Source of the DNA: Verrucomicrobiota bacterium
GTDB taxonomy: Bacteria > Verrucomicrobiota > Kiritimatiellia > CAIQIC01 > JAGNIJ01
Assembly (NCBI GenBank): GCA_018823105.1
Contig: JAHJJH010000162.1
Coordinates: 1 to 41,515 of the forward strand
Length of the DNA stretch: 41,515 bases
Direction of reading: 5' to 3'
Positions 17,860 to 26,416 of this stretch are shown one piece after another. The notes under the pieces are model-generated. The model had not been told where the DNA came from. It worked only from the letters and a program-made list of their open reading frames with translations, and did no database searches. The position numbers and the translations under genes were made by a program. Within the stretch, counting starts at the first letter, position 1, and every line of letters begins with the position of its first letter.

Positions 17860-18453
17860 ATGAATCACCTGGCGGGCGCAATGTTATGGGTCCTGGCGCC
17901 GGGAGCGCTGAACTGTGCCCCGGCGGCCCCGGCGGGAGGGGACGTGAAAGTGAAAACCGTGCATGATGTGGTCGTGAAGGACATCGAAGGCCGCGCCGTG
18001 CCGCTGTCCGGGTACAAGGGAAAAGTGCTCCTGATCGTCAACGTCGCCAGCCGTTGCGGATTCACACCGCAATATGATGGATTGCAGAAATTGTACGAAA
18101 GGTACATGGAGGCCGGATTGGTGGTCCTCGGGTTCCCGGCCAATAACTTCATGAACCAGGAACCGGGCTCGGACGCGGAAATCCTCCAATTCTGTACCAC
18201 CCAATTTTGCGTCACCTTTCCCATGTTCTCGAAAATTTCCGTGAAGGGCGCGAATATACATCCGCTCTATAAATTCCTGACTTCCGAGGAAACGAATCCC
18301 GGCTTTGCGGGGGCCATTTCCTGGAATTTCAACAAGTTCCTGGTCGGCCGCGATGGCGCCGTGGTGGCGCGGTTCGGTTCTCGGGATAAGCCGGAAAGTT
18401 CCGAGGTCATGCAGGCGGTCGAAAAAGCCTTGAGTGCGCTTCCGGAGCCGTGA
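17860..18453 (+). CDS. Glutathione-peroxidase-type thiol peroxidase, probably exported
   Basis: 197 aa; reduces hydroperoxides, in bacteria usually with thioredoxin. A hydrophobic N-terminus (MLWVLAPGALNCAP) suggests export. The thioredoxin-fold body shows the catalytic Cys motif NVASRCGFTPQY (Cys, not selenocysteine), FPANNFMNQEPG, FCTTQFCVTFPMF with a possible resolving Cys, and the WNFNKFLV tryptophan. The usual FPCNQF is FPANNF here, so both the second Cys and the catalytic Gln are changed; related PVC-type sequences also vary at this place. The start is supported by GGGAG upstream. Its stop overlaps a tiny ORF. Confidence 0.9.
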   Translation: MNHLAGAMLWVLAPGALNCAPAAPAGGDVKVKTVHDVVVKDIEGRAVPLSGYKGKVLLIVNVASRCGFTPQYDGLQKLYERYMEAGLVVLGFPANNFMNQEPGSDAEILQFCTTQFCVTFPMFSKISVKGANIHPLYKFLTSEETNPGFAGAISWNFNKFLVGRDGAVVARFGSRDKPESSEVMQAVEKALSALPEP

Positions 18454-18593
18454 GGAAGCACCGGCTCTCTTTCAGGTCTCGGGCCGCTATCGTCGGCGGC
18501 GTGCTGTGTCTGGCGTCCCTCTCGGCCGTTGTACGCGGGCGGGGCCCTTCCCGCCGCGCATTGAAAAAGGCCCCGTGGGCAGGGTCTTCATGA
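18450..18593 (+). CDS. Possible 47-aa membrane peptide coupled to the peroxidase gene
   Basis: GTG at 18450 overlaps the peroxidase stop (GTGA). The product starts MRKHRLSFRS, has one hydrophobic helix (AAIVGGVLCLASLSAVV) and ends in a basic tail, a common layout of small membrane proteins. It is too short for the ORF track in this frame, has no independent support, and lies just before the ppdK promoter. Confidence 0.3.
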   Translation: MRKHRLSFRSRAAIVGGVLCLASLSAVVRGRGPSRRALKKAPWAGSS

Positions 18594-18621
18594 GTCGTCG
18601 GGCGCGCAAGACCCCGGGCGC

Positions 18622-18649
18622 TTGACTCCCTCCGGCTCTCTGGTAGCAT
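18622..18649 (+). promoter_or_regulatory. Predicted sigma-70 promoter of ppdK
   Basis: TTGACT (18622-18627), a 16-base spacer, TAGCAT (18644-18649) preceded by TGG (extended -10). The predicted start near 18656 gives a 43-base leader that contains AAAGGAGAC ahead of the ATG at 18699. Confidence 0.55.
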
Positions 18650-18698
18650 GTGCGCGCCTTTTTTCACCTGAATGCATCACCAAAGGAGACGCAACATC

Positions 18699-21467
18699 AT
18701 GGCCAAGCAGACGAAGAGCCCGGCGAAGAAGAAGTACGTGTTTTTCTACGGTTTTGGGAAAAAACATACCGAGGGAGACGCCTCGATGAAGGCCATCCTC
18801 GGCGGCAAGGGCGCCAACCTGGCCGAGATGGCCAACGCGGGCCTGCCGGTTCCGCCCGGCTTCACGATTTCGACCGAGGCGTGCGCCTACTATTCCAAGC
18901 ACAACAGCCAATACCCCGCCGGCATGATGGAGCAACTGAAGGCCCAGCTTGCGAAGCTGGAAAAGATGACAGGTAAGAAACTCGGCGATCCGCGCGACCC
19001 CCTGTTGGTCAGCGTTCGGTCGGGCGCGGCCATCTCGATGCCGGGCATGATGGACACGGTGCTCAACCTCGGCCTCACGGACAAGTCCATCTGCGGGTTC
19101 ATTGAGAAGACCGGCCAGGAGCGCGCCGGCTGGGATTGTTACCGCCGCTTTGTGGACATGTTCGGCGATGTGGTCATGGGCCCGTCCACCGGCCTGACCC
19201 ACCACGACTTTGAAGTCGAAATGCAGCGGCTGAAGGACAAGTACGGCGCCAAGGAGGACACCGCCCTTACCGCCGACCAGCTCAAGGAGCTGGTGGACAT
19301 CTACAAGCGCGTGTATCAGCAGAAGGTCAAGAAGCCCTTCCCGCAGGACCCGATGGAGCAGCTCCGGCTGTCCGTCAACGCCGTGTTCGGTTCGTGGAAT
19401 TCCGAGCGCGCGGAGAAGTATCGCCAGATTAACAAGGTGACCGGCCTGCTGGGCACCGCCGTTAACGTCTGCACCATGGTCTTCGGGAACATGGGCAGCA
19501 CGTCCGGCACGGGCGTGTCCTTCACGCGCGACGGCGCGACGGGCGAGGACAAGCCGATGGGCGAATACCTGATCAACGCCCAGGGCGAGGACGTGGTTGC
19601 CGGTATCCGCACGCCGAAGCACCTTGAGGAAATGGTCAACGAACCCGACCCGCTGTGGAAAAAGATGTACGCGGAGCTGCGCGCGATCATGGCGCGCCTG
19701 GAACGCCACTACAAGTATCCGCAGGACGTCGAGTTCACCATCGAGCAGGGCAAGCTCTGGATGCTGCAGACCCGCAACGCCAAGCGCACGGGCCTGGCCG
19801 GCGTCCGCTGGGCCGTCGAGATGGCCACGGGCCGGGACGTGTTCGCCGGCAAGGCCCAGCCGAAGATCCTGAGCGCCAAGGAGGCCGTCCTCACGCTGCA
19901 TGGGAATGACCTGGAACAGCTCCTGTTCCCGATCTTCCACATCGAGGAAGAGAAGAAGGCCGAGGTGATTGCCACCGGGCTGCCCGCCGGGCCGGGCGCC
20001 GGCGTCGGCAAGATCGTCTTCTATGCCCACGATGCGGAGGCGATGGTCGGCAAGAACAAGGACGAAAAAGTTATCCTGGTCCGCCACGAGACCAGCCCCG
20101 AAGACGTCGGCGGCATGTGGGCGGCCCAAGGCATTCTGACGAGCACCGGCGGCATGACCTCGCACGCGGCGGTCGTCGCCCGCGGCTGGGGCAAATGCTG
20201 CATCGCCGGGGCCAGCGCGCTGCACATCAATTACGACACCCGGACCGTGACGGTCGGCCATAACACGCTGAAGGAGGGCGACTGGATCAGCCTGAACGGT
20301 TCGACGGGCATCGTCTATCGCGGCCAGATCGGCACCCAGGCCAGCCCGGTGGTGGAGGCCGTGGCCCACGGCAACAAGGAGGCCCGCAAGCACCCGATCT
20401 ACAAGATGTACAAGCAGGTCTCCGACTGGTCGGACGAGTTCCGCAAGATGAAGGTGCGGACCAACGCCGACCTGCCGAAGGACGCCGCGGTCGGCCGCGA
20501 GTTCGGGGCCGAGGGCATCGGCCTGTGCCGGACGGAGCACATGTTCTTCGAAGGCGAGCGCATCTGGGCCGTCCGCGAGTTCATCCTGGCGGACAGCAAG
20601 GAAGCCCGCGAGAAGGCCCTGGCCAAGCTGCTCCCGCTGCAGCGTGGCGACTTCGAGGGCATCTTCAAAGCCATGAACGGCCTGCCGGTCACTATCCGGC
20701 TCATTGATCCGCCGCTGCACGAGTTCGTGCCGCACGGCGCGAGAGAGCAGGAGGAAATGGCCACACGGCTGGGCCTCCCGGTCGAGAAGGTGGCGCAGCG
20801 GGTCAAGCAGTTACACGAGATGAACCCGATGCTCGGCCACCGCGGATGCCGGCTCTCCATCACCTATCCCGAGCTCTGCGTCATGCAGACCCAGGCGATC
20901 ATCGAGGCGGCCTGCAACGTGGAGAAGAAGAAGGTCAAGGTCCTGCCCGAGATCATGGTGCCGCTCGTCGGCGCCAAGACCGAGCTCGACTACTGCGCGA
21001 GGATCATCCGCAGCGTGGCCGAACGGATCATCAAGGACCGCAAGTCCAAGGTGAAATACCTGGTGGGCACGATGATCGAGATCCCGCGGGCGGCGCTCAC
21101 GGCCGACCAGATCGCGGAAAGCGCGGAGTTCTTCAGCTTCGGCACCAACGACTTGACCCAGATGACGTTCGGCTTCAGCCGCGACGACATCGGCTCGTTC
21201 CTGCCGGCCTATCTCAACGAGAAGATCCTCCCGGTGGACCCGTTCCAGACCCTGGACGCCGGCGGAGTCGGGCAGCTCGTGGAGATGGGCGTCAAGCGCG
21301 GGCGCGAGACGCGGCCGGACCTGAAGTGCGGCATCTGCGGCGAGCACGGCGGCGACCCCAACAGCGTGAAGTTCTGCTACAAGGTCGGCCTGAACTACGT
21401 GAGCTGCTCGCCGTACCGCGTGCCGATCGCCCGGCTGGCGGCGGCCCAGGCGGCCATCGTCCGGTAA
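18699..21467 (+). CDS. ppdK: Pyruvate, phosphate dikinase
   Basis: 922 aa, the normal length. Interconverts pyruvate + ATP + Pi and phosphoenolpyruvate + AMP + PPi, serving gluconeogenesis or PPi-based glycolysis. The start at 18699 follows AAAGGAGAC; the track start at 18672 is nine codons too long. The N-terminal ATP-grasp domain begins with KAILGGKGANLAEM and has MPGMMDTVLNLGL. The phosphohistidine motif TSTGGMTSHAAVVARGWGK is near residue 489. The C-terminal PEP/pyruvate barrel has FFSFGTNDLTQMTFGFSRDD and ends with the catalytic-Cys motif CGICGEHGGD near residue 880. It is transcribed alone, with its own promoter and terminator. Confidence 0.97.
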   Translation: MAKQTKSPAKKKYVFFYGFGKKHTEGDASMKAILGGKGANLAEMANAGLPVPPGFTISTEACAYYSKHNSQYPAGMMEQLKAQLAKLEKMTGKKLGDPRDPLLVSVRSGAAISMPGMMDTVLNLGLTDKSICGFIEKTGQERAGWDCYRRFVDMFGDVVMGPSTGLTHHDFEVEMQRLKDKYGAKEDTALTADQLKELVDIYKRVYQQKVKKPFPQDPMEQLRLSVNAVFGSWNSERAEKYRQINKVTGLLGTAVNVCTMVFGNMGSTSGTGVSFTRDGATGEDKPMGEYLINAQGEDVVAGIRTPKHLEEMVNEPDPLWKKMYAELRAIMARLERHYKYPQDVEFTIEQGKLWMLQTRNAKRTGLAGVRWAVEMATGRDVFAGKAQPKILSAKEAVLTLHGNDLEQLLFPIFHIEEEKKAEVIATGLPAGPGAGVGKIVFYAHDAEAMVGKNKDEKVILVRHETSPEDVGGMWAAQGILTSTGGMTSHAAVVARGWGKCCIAGASALHINYDTRTVTVGHNTLKEGDWISLNGSTGIVYRGQIGTQASPVVEAVAHGNKEARKHPIYKMYKQVSDWSDEFRKMKVRTNADLPKDAAVGREFGAEGIGLCRTEHMFFEGERIWAVREFILADSKEAREKALAKLLPLQRGDFEGIFKAMNGLPVTIRLIDPPLHEFVPHGAREQEEMATRLGLPVEKVAQRVKQLHEMNPMLGHRGCRLSITYPELCVMQTQAIIEAACNVEKKKVKVLPEIMVPLVGAKTELDYCARIIRSVAERIIKDRKSKVKYLVGTMIEIPRAALTADQIAESAEFFSFGTNDLTQMTFGFSRDDIGSFLPAYLNEKILPVDPFQTLDAGGVGQLVEMGVKRGRETRPDLKCGICGEHGGDPNSVKFCYKVGLNYVSCSPYRVPIARLAAAQAAIVR

Positions 21468-21487
21468 CCCGGCCAAAACAAGTACGG

Positions 21488-21522
21488 ACAAGCTCCGCTC
21501 CCCCGGGCGGGGCTTGTTGTTT
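21488..21522 (+). terminator. Rho-independent terminator of ppdK
   Basis: ACAAGCTCCGC (21488-21498) pairs with GCGGGGCTTGT (21507-21517) through 11 base pairs with one G-T wobble, followed by TGTTT. It sits 20 bases after the ppdK stop. Confidence 0.75.
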
Positions 21523-21606
21523 CAGGATGCTTGCTTTTGCCCGGCCGATGCTGGCACAATATTTTGCTCGATATAGTGCGGCTTGAGCGAGAAAAAGCGC
21601 GGTACG

Positions 21607-22461
21607 ATGCAAAGCGAAGACAAAGGCATCAAGATCTACCTGCGCGAGATCGGGCAAACCGCCCTGTTGACGCGCGAGGACGAGGTCAAGCTGGCCCGCC
21701 GGATCAAGCGTGGCGATGAAGAAGCCCGGCAGCTCATGATCCGCGCCAACCTGCGCCTCGTGGTCAAGATCGCCCACGACTACGCGCAGTACGGGCTGCC
21801 CCTCCTCGACTTGATCTCCGAGGGCAACATCGGCCTGATGAAGGCCGTAACGCGCTTCGACCCGAAGAAGGGCGGGAAGTTGAGCACGTACGCCGCCTGG
21901 TGGATCAAGCAGTCCATCAAGCGGGCTCTCGCCAACCAGAGCAAGACCATCCGCCTGCCGTCCCACCTGGTGGACAAGATTTCCCGCATGCGGCGCGCTG
22001 AGCGCGGTTTTGCCCAGAAGCACGGCCGGGATCCCACGGAGGCGGAACTGGCCAAGGCCGCCGGCGTATCCGTCACCACCATCCGGATGTGGCAAACGGT
22101 CTCGCTCCGGCCCGCGTCGCTCAATGCCCCGATCGGCGACGAGGACAGCGCCGAGTATGGCGATATTATCGGAGATGACCGGAACGTATCGCCGGCGGAG
22201 GATATCTCGGACCGCCAATTAAAAGGCGAAATTGAGGGCCTGCTGGACCAACTGGGCAAGCGCGAGCGCGAAATCCTCATGTACCGGTACGGCCTGCGCG
22301 GCGTGAAACCGGAAACCCTTGAGGTTGTGGGCCGGCGTTTCAAGATCACGCGCGAGCGTGTCCGCCAGATACAGAACTCTACTGTGCTGCGCCTGCGCCA
22401 GATGCTGGAGGATCTGGATCAACCACAGCCAAGGACCGAGGAAAAGGAGGAAAGCCCATGA
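21607..22461 (+). CDS. Sigma-70 family RNA polymerase sigma factor, RpoD/SigA-like without region 1.1
   Basis: 284 aa from ATG 21607; a TTG at 21583 (track start) adds eight residues and cannot be excluded. Region 1.2 (IKIYLREIGQTALLTREDE), region 2 (NLRLVVKIAHDY, DLISEGNIGLMKAVTRFD, YAAWWIKQSIKRAL for -10 recognition), region 3 (PTEAELAKAAGVS) and region 4 (ILMYRYGLRG, ITRERVRQIQNSTVLRLRQ) are all present. The lack of region 1.1 and the short length fit a group 2 or compact primary sigma factor. Promoter-like TTGCTT and CACAAT lie at 21531 and 21555. Its stop overlaps apt (ATGA), so it heads a coupled four-gene block. Confidence 0.93.
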   Translation: MQSEDKGIKIYLREIGQTALLTREDEVKLARRIKRGDEEARQLMIRANLRLVVKIAHDYAQYGLPLLDLISEGNIGLMKAVTRFDPKKGGKLSTYAAWWIKQSIKRALANQSKTIRLPSHLVDKISRMRRAERGFAQKHGRDPTEAELAKAAGVSVTTIRMWQTVSLRPASLNAPIGDEDSAEYGDIIGDDRNVSPAEDISDRQLKGEIEGLLDQLGKREREILMYRYGLRGVKPETLEVVGRRFKITRERVRQIQNSTVLRLRQMLEDLDQPQPRTEEKEESP

Positions 22462-22982
22462 CTATCCCGGCATTGAAAAACGCCATTCGTGACATCCCGG
22501 ATTTTCCCAAGGAAGGTATCATTTTCAAGGACATCACCCCGCTGCTGGCCGAGCCGTCCCTGTTCAAGCTGGCCGTGGACACGCTGGCCGACCGCCATCT
22601 CGAAAGCCGCATTGACCGGGTATGCGTGGTGGAGTCACGCGGGTTTCTGTTCGGATCCGCCGTGGCCTATCGGCTGGGCGCGGGCATCGTGCCGATCCGG
22701 AAGAAAGGCAAGCTGCCCCACGAAACGCTGGAGGCCGCCTACGACCTGGAATACGGCACGGCCACGCTCCAGGTCCACGTGGACGCCTTCGAACCGGGGA
22801 CGCGCGTACTGCTCATCGATGACCTGCTCGCCACGGGCGGCACCGCCGAGGCCTCCGCCCGGCTCATCGAGCAACTGGGCGGAAAGATCATCGAGATCCA
22901 GTTCCTCATCGAGCTGGCCTTCCTCAACGGCCGCGAAAAACTCACCAAGTACCCGGTCTTCGCTCCAATTGTGTATGAGTGA
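22458..22982 (+). CDS. apt: Adenine phosphoribosyltransferase
   Basis: 174 aa, the usual length. Converts adenine + PRPP to AMP in purine salvage. The N-terminus IRDIPDFPKEGIIFKDITPLL is diagnostic, followed by VESRGFLFGSAVAYRLGAG, RKKGKLPHET and the PRPP loop VLLIDDLLATGGTAEA. The ATG overlaps the sigma factor stop and the end touches the helicase frame. With the adenine deaminase farther on, the organism has two competing routes for adenine: salvage to AMP or deamination to hypoxanthine. Confidence 0.97.
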   Translation: MTIPALKNAIRDIPDFPKEGIIFKDITPLLAEPSLFKLAVDTLADRHLESRIDRVCVVESRGFLFGSAVAYRLGAGIVPIRKKGKLPHETLEAAYDLEYGTATLQVHVDAFEPGTRVLLIDDLLATGGTAEASARLIEQLGGKIIEIQFLIELAFLNGREKLTKYPVFAPIVYE

Positions 22983-23032
22983 GCGCGGCTGGACGTCCGC
23001 AGCGGCTGGCCTTGCCCGGAAAAAGTGTTGAG

Positions 23033-25597
23033 ATGGACCGCCGCCAACTGCCCATTTTCGAGATCGAGCGCGAATTGATTGCGCAGGCCCGCGCGCAGCG
23101 CCGGCTGATCGTCCGCGCCCCGACGGGCTCGGGCAAGTCCACGCAAATCCCGCAGATGCTCCTTGACCACGGCCTGCTGGACGAGGGCTTGCCCCGCGCT
23201 TCGCGGGGCCGCGCGGTCATTCTCCAGCCGCGGCGGCTGCCCACCCGCCTCCTCGCCGCCCGCGTGGCCTCCGAGCGCGGGGTGAAACTCGGCTCGGAAG
23301 TGGGCTACCAGATCCGCTTCGAAAATGTCGCCGGGGCCGACACGCGCCTTCTCTATGAAACCGAGGGCGTCCTGCTTCGCCAGATGCTCTCCAACCCCCG
23401 TCTCGACGGTGTCTCGGCCATTCTCTTCGACGAATTTCACGAACGGCACCTGTACGGGGACGTGACACTCGCCCGCGCGCTCCAACTCCAGCAAACGACC
23501 CGGCCCGACCTGCGGCTCATCGTCATGTCCGCCACTCTGCCCTCCGGCCCGCTGGAGGACTACCTGTCTCCGTGCGCGGCGTTGGAGGCCGAGGGGCGCC
23601 TCTTTCCCGTAGCCATCGAATACATCGACCGTCCCGTGGATTTCGACCGCACCCCGGCGTGGGAAATCGCCACGGCCGAATTCGAACGGGTCTGCCGCGA
23701 GGGGGATCCGGGCGATACGCTGATCTTCATGCCCGGGGCCTACGAGATCGCACGGACTGTCCAGGCCTTGGGCAACTCCGCGGCCGCGCGCGGCCGGATT
23801 ATCCTCCCGCTGCACGGCGAGTTGCCCCACGCCGACCAGGACGCCGCCGTGACCGGATACGACCGGCCGAAAATCATTGTGTCCACCAATGTGGCGGAAA
23901 GCTCGCTGACGATCGAAGGGGTGAAGCTGGTCCTCGACAGCGGCCTGGCCCGGATTCCTCGTTTCGACCCGGCGCGCGGCATCAATACGCTGCTGGTGGA
24001 AAAAATCAGCCGCGCCTCGGCCGACCAGCGGTCCGGCCGGGCCGGGCGCACCGCCCCCGGCCGCGGCGTCCGCCTGTGGACGGAACGCGAACACGCCGGG
24101 CGGGCGCTCCAGGAAGTTCCCGAAATCCGCCGCCTGGATTTGTCCGAGGTGATGCTGACCCTGCGCGCGGCGGGGGCCGGCGACCTGCGTGAGTTTCACT
24201 GGTTCGAGCCGCCGGAGCCGCGCGCGCTGGATCGCGCCGAGACGCTGCTGCGCGACCTCGGGGCGCTGGACGCGGCGACGGGTGCCGTTACGGAACTGGG
24301 CCGTCGGATGGTCGGGTTTCCCGTGCATCCACGCTATGCCCGGATGCTGATCGCCGCGGAATCTTTCGGCTGCGTCCGGGCCGTCGCCCTGATCGCCGCG
24401 CTCACGCAGGGCCGCTCGCTCTGGATGCGCAAGCCGGACAAGTCCACCCGCGAGCAGCGGGAGGAAGTGCTGGGCGAGGAGGGCGCCTCCGACTTTTTCG
24501 GCCTGATGCGCGCCTTCCGCTATGCCGATAGCCATCACTACGACGTGGCGGCCTGCCATCGGCTGGGCATCCACGCCAATACCGCGCGACAGGTCCGCGC
24601 GCTGGCGGGCTTTTTCCTCGACCTCGCCGAAAAAACCGGGCTGAAGATCGAGGACCGCGCCCCGGAGACCGAGGCGATCTGCAAATGCATCCTGACCGGA
24701 TTTTCCGACCAGGTCGCCCGGCGCGTGGATACGGGGACGCTGCGCTGCCTGATGGTCCACGGCCGCAAGGGGGTGCTGGCGCGGGAGAGCGCGGTCCAGG
24801 ACAGCCCGCTGCTCGTCGCGTCCGAAGTCCGCGAGGTCGAGGGCCGCGGCGGTGAATTGAGCGTGATCTTGAGCCTGGCCACGGCGGTTCGGCCGGAGTG
24901 GCTGGAAGAACTGTATCCCGGCGACTTTCACGAACAGGTGGACGTGGAATACGACGCGGCCGAGCGTCGCGTCACGGCCTGGCGTCGCCGGCTGTTCCGC
25001 GACCTGGCCCTGGAGAGCCGCCGCGTGGATCCGCCGCCCGCGGACGCCGCCGCGGATATCCTGGCCGAGGAGGTCATTAAAGAGAATATTTCGCTGCCTC
25101 GCTGGGATGAAACCACGGATCAATGGATCGCGCGGGTCAACAGCCTGGCGGCCTGGTGCCCTGAACTGGGGCTGGCCCCGTATTCCGAAAAGGACCGCTG
25201 GTTGGTCATTCGAGTCATCTGCAGGGGCGCCGTTGCGGCACGCGATTTGAAAGACCGGCCTGTGACGGCGGCCTTCAAGGATCAGATGGATCCTTCCCGG
25301 CGCGCGCTGGTGGAGAAGCATGCCCCCGAGAAGATCGAGTTGTCCAACGGACGCCGTGCCCGGTTGGTGTATACCGAGGGCGAGTCGCCGCACATGGCCC
25401 TGCGCATCCAGGACCTGTACGACGTCTCCGACAGCCCGAAGATCGCGAAGGGCCGGGTCCCCGTCGTTGTGGAAATCCTCGGGCCCAACCATCGTCCCGT
25501 GCAAGTGACCCGCGACCTGGCGGGTTTCTGGCGCGACCATTACCCGCGCGTGAAAAAGGAAATGCAGCGGAAATACCCGAAGCACGAGTGGCGATGA
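23033..25597 (+). CDS. hrpB: ATP-dependent helicase, HrpB type
   Basis: About 854 aa from ATG 23033; a GTG at 22979 overlapping the apt stop would add 18 residues. A DEAH/DExH superfamily 2 helicase with Walker A APTGSGKST near residue 30, DEFHER near 133, SATLPSG near 166, the motif V/VI region STNVAESSLTIEG and DQRSGRAGRTAPG, then the HA2 domain. The C-terminus (VEILGPNHRPVQVTRDLAGFW and KYPKHEW) is the HrpB-specific domain. HrpB's cellular role is poorly defined, but it is grouped with RNA helicases. It is coupled to trmB (ATGA at 25594). Confidence 0.93.
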   Translation: MDRRQLPIFEIERELIAQARAQRRLIVRAPTGSGKSTQIPQMLLDHGLLDEGLPRASRGRAVILQPRRLPTRLLAARVASERGVKLGSEVGYQIRFENVAGADTRLLYETEGVLLRQMLSNPRLDGVSAILFDEFHERHLYGDVTLARALQLQQTTRPDLRLIVMSATLPSGPLEDYLSPCAALEAEGRLFPVAIEYIDRPVDFDRTPAWEIATAEFERVCREGDPGDTLIFMPGAYEIARTVQALGNSAAARGRIILPLHGELPHADQDAAVTGYDRPKIIVSTNVAESSLTIEGVKLVLDSGLARIPRFDPARGINTLLVEKISRASADQRSGRAGRTAPGRGVRLWTEREHAGRALQEVPEIRRLDLSEVMLTLRAAGAGDLREFHWFEPPEPRALDRAETLLRDLGALDAATGAVTELGRRMVGFPVHPRYARMLIAAESFGCVRAVALIAALTQGRSLWMRKPDKSTREQREEVLGEEGASDFFGLMRAFRYADSHHYDVAACHRLGIHANTARQVRALAGFFLDLAEKTGLKIEDRAPETEAICKCILTGFSDQVARRVDTGTLRCLMVHGRKGVLARESAVQDSPLLVASEVREVEGRGGELSVILSLATAVRPEWLEELYPGDFHEQVDVEYDAAERRVTAWRRRLFRDLALESRRVDPPPADAAADILAEEVIKENISLPRWDETTDQWIARVNSLAAWCPELGLAPYSEKDRWLVIRVICRGAVAARDLKDRPVTAAFKDQMDPSRRALVEKHAPEKIELSNGRRARLVYTEGESPHMALRIQDLYDVSDSPKIAKGRVPVVVEILGPNHRPVQVTRDLAGFWRDHYPRVKKEMQRKYPKHEWR

Positions 25598-26208
25598 AAA
25601 AAGTCTTTTCTGAATCCCTGCGCATCCTGCCCGACGACTGGCTGAACCCGTTACCGCTGGCGCACTGGTTCCCCGCGGGCGGGGCCGGGCAGCGCCCGCT
25701 GGAAGTCGACGTGGGATGCGGCAAGGGCCGATTTCTGCTCGCGCGCGCCGCCGCGCACCCGGACGCGGATTTTCTCGGCGTGGACCGAATGATCGGACGG
25801 CTTCACAAGATCGACCGGAAAGCCGTCCGGCACGGACTGACGAATATCCGGTGGCTGCGGCTGGACGCCTACTACGCCGTGACCTACATGATCCCGGAGA
25901 ACTCCGTCACCACGTACTATATTTTCTTTCCCGACCCCTGGCCTAAGAAACGGCACCGTGAGCACCGGCTGTTTAACGCCCCTTTCCTGGATTCGCTGTT
26001 TCGGACGTTGAAGGCGGGCGGGCAGGTGCACTTCGCCACCGATCATCTTCCGTACTTCGACGACGTCGTGGCCGTGATCAAGGCCGACAAGCGCTTCGCC
26101 AAGATTCCGCCTTTTGAACCAGCCGGGGAGGAGCGGACGGATTTCGAACTGCTGTTCCTGGGCAAAACACCGATCGGCCGGTATTCCTTCGAGAAACAAC
26201 GGGGCTGA
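25594..26208 (+). CDS. trmB: tRNA (guanine-N7-)-methyltransferase
   Basis: 204 aa. Uses SAM to make m7G46 in the variable loop of tRNA. The start at 25594 overlaps the helicase stop (ATGA); the track start at 25588 (GTG) is less likely. SAM motif I is LEVDVGCGKGRFLL, then FLGVDRMIGR, and the signature YIFFPDPWPKKRHREHRL; the C-terminus has GGQVHFATDH. The context with a helicase and sigma factor gives a growth-related operon. A long palindromic repeat follows 30 bases later. Confidence 0.96.
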   Translation: MKKVFSESLRILPDDWLNPLPLAHWFPAGGAGQRPLEVDVGCGKGRFLLARAAAHPDADFLGVDRMIGRLHKIDRKAVRHGLTNIRWLRLDAYYAVTYMIPENSVTTYYIFFPDPWPKKRHREHRLFNAPFLDSLFRTLKAGGQVHFATDHLPYFDDVVAVIKADKRFAKIPPFEPAGEERTDFELLFLGKTPIGRYSFEKQRG

Positions 26209-26237
26209 CGGCCTGCTTTTCCTGTCCGTGACCAACG

Positions 26238-26308
26238 GGTGGGCCGGGCGCTCCGCGCACGGCATTTTTCGCCCAACTGATCCCGCGCGACGGAGCGCGC
26301 GGGCCACC
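26238..26308. repeat. Long GC-rich imperfect palindrome after trmB
   Basis: GGTGGGCCGGGCGCTCCG (26238-26255) faces CGGAGCGCGCGGGCCACC (26291-26308), complementary at 16 of 18 positions. The right side also has its own perfect hairpin, CCCGCGCG-ACGGAG-CGCGCGGG (26282-26303), so two alternative folds are possible. No T-run follows. Confidence 0.6.
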
Positions 26309-26312
26309 TTCC

Positions 26313-26345
26313 TGTAGCCGGCTTCGGCGAAGCTGGCGCCAAGCC
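26313..26345. repeat. TGTAG-type dispersed GC-rich repeat
   Basis: CTGTAGCCGGCTTCGGCGAA followed by GCTGGCGCC forms a short imperfect hairpin and begins with the TGTAG core that recurs at other intergenic sites here (about 29939, 33816, 33894 on the reverse strand, 35158). Confidence 0.45.
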
Positions 26346-26375
26346 GCGTACATTGACCAAGCCGGAGGTTATGAT

Positions 26376-26410
26376 TGATGTCTTGACATCATTACTTATG
26401 ATGCTATGAT
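26376..26410 (+). promoter_or_regulatory. vapBC promoter with overlapping operator dyad
   Basis: TTGACA (26383-26388, consensus), a 16-base spacer, TATGAT (26405-26410). The -35 lies inside a perfect dyad TGATGTC-TT-GACATCA (26376-26391), a good operator for the RHH antitoxin. TATGATGC is repeated twice around the -10. The ATG begins only six bases after the -10, exactly where transcription should start, which predicts a leaderless mRNA. Confidence 0.7.
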
Positions 26411-26416
26411 GCTTGC

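Noticed and set aside
18588-20735. Minus-strand 715-aa ORF opposite ppdK
   Set aside because: It is a shadow ORF of the ppdK codon pattern, with no recognisable domain.
22739-25585. Minus-strand 948-aa ORF opposite the helicase
   Set aside because: It is a shadow ORF with low-complexity composition; the plus strand has all helicase motifs.
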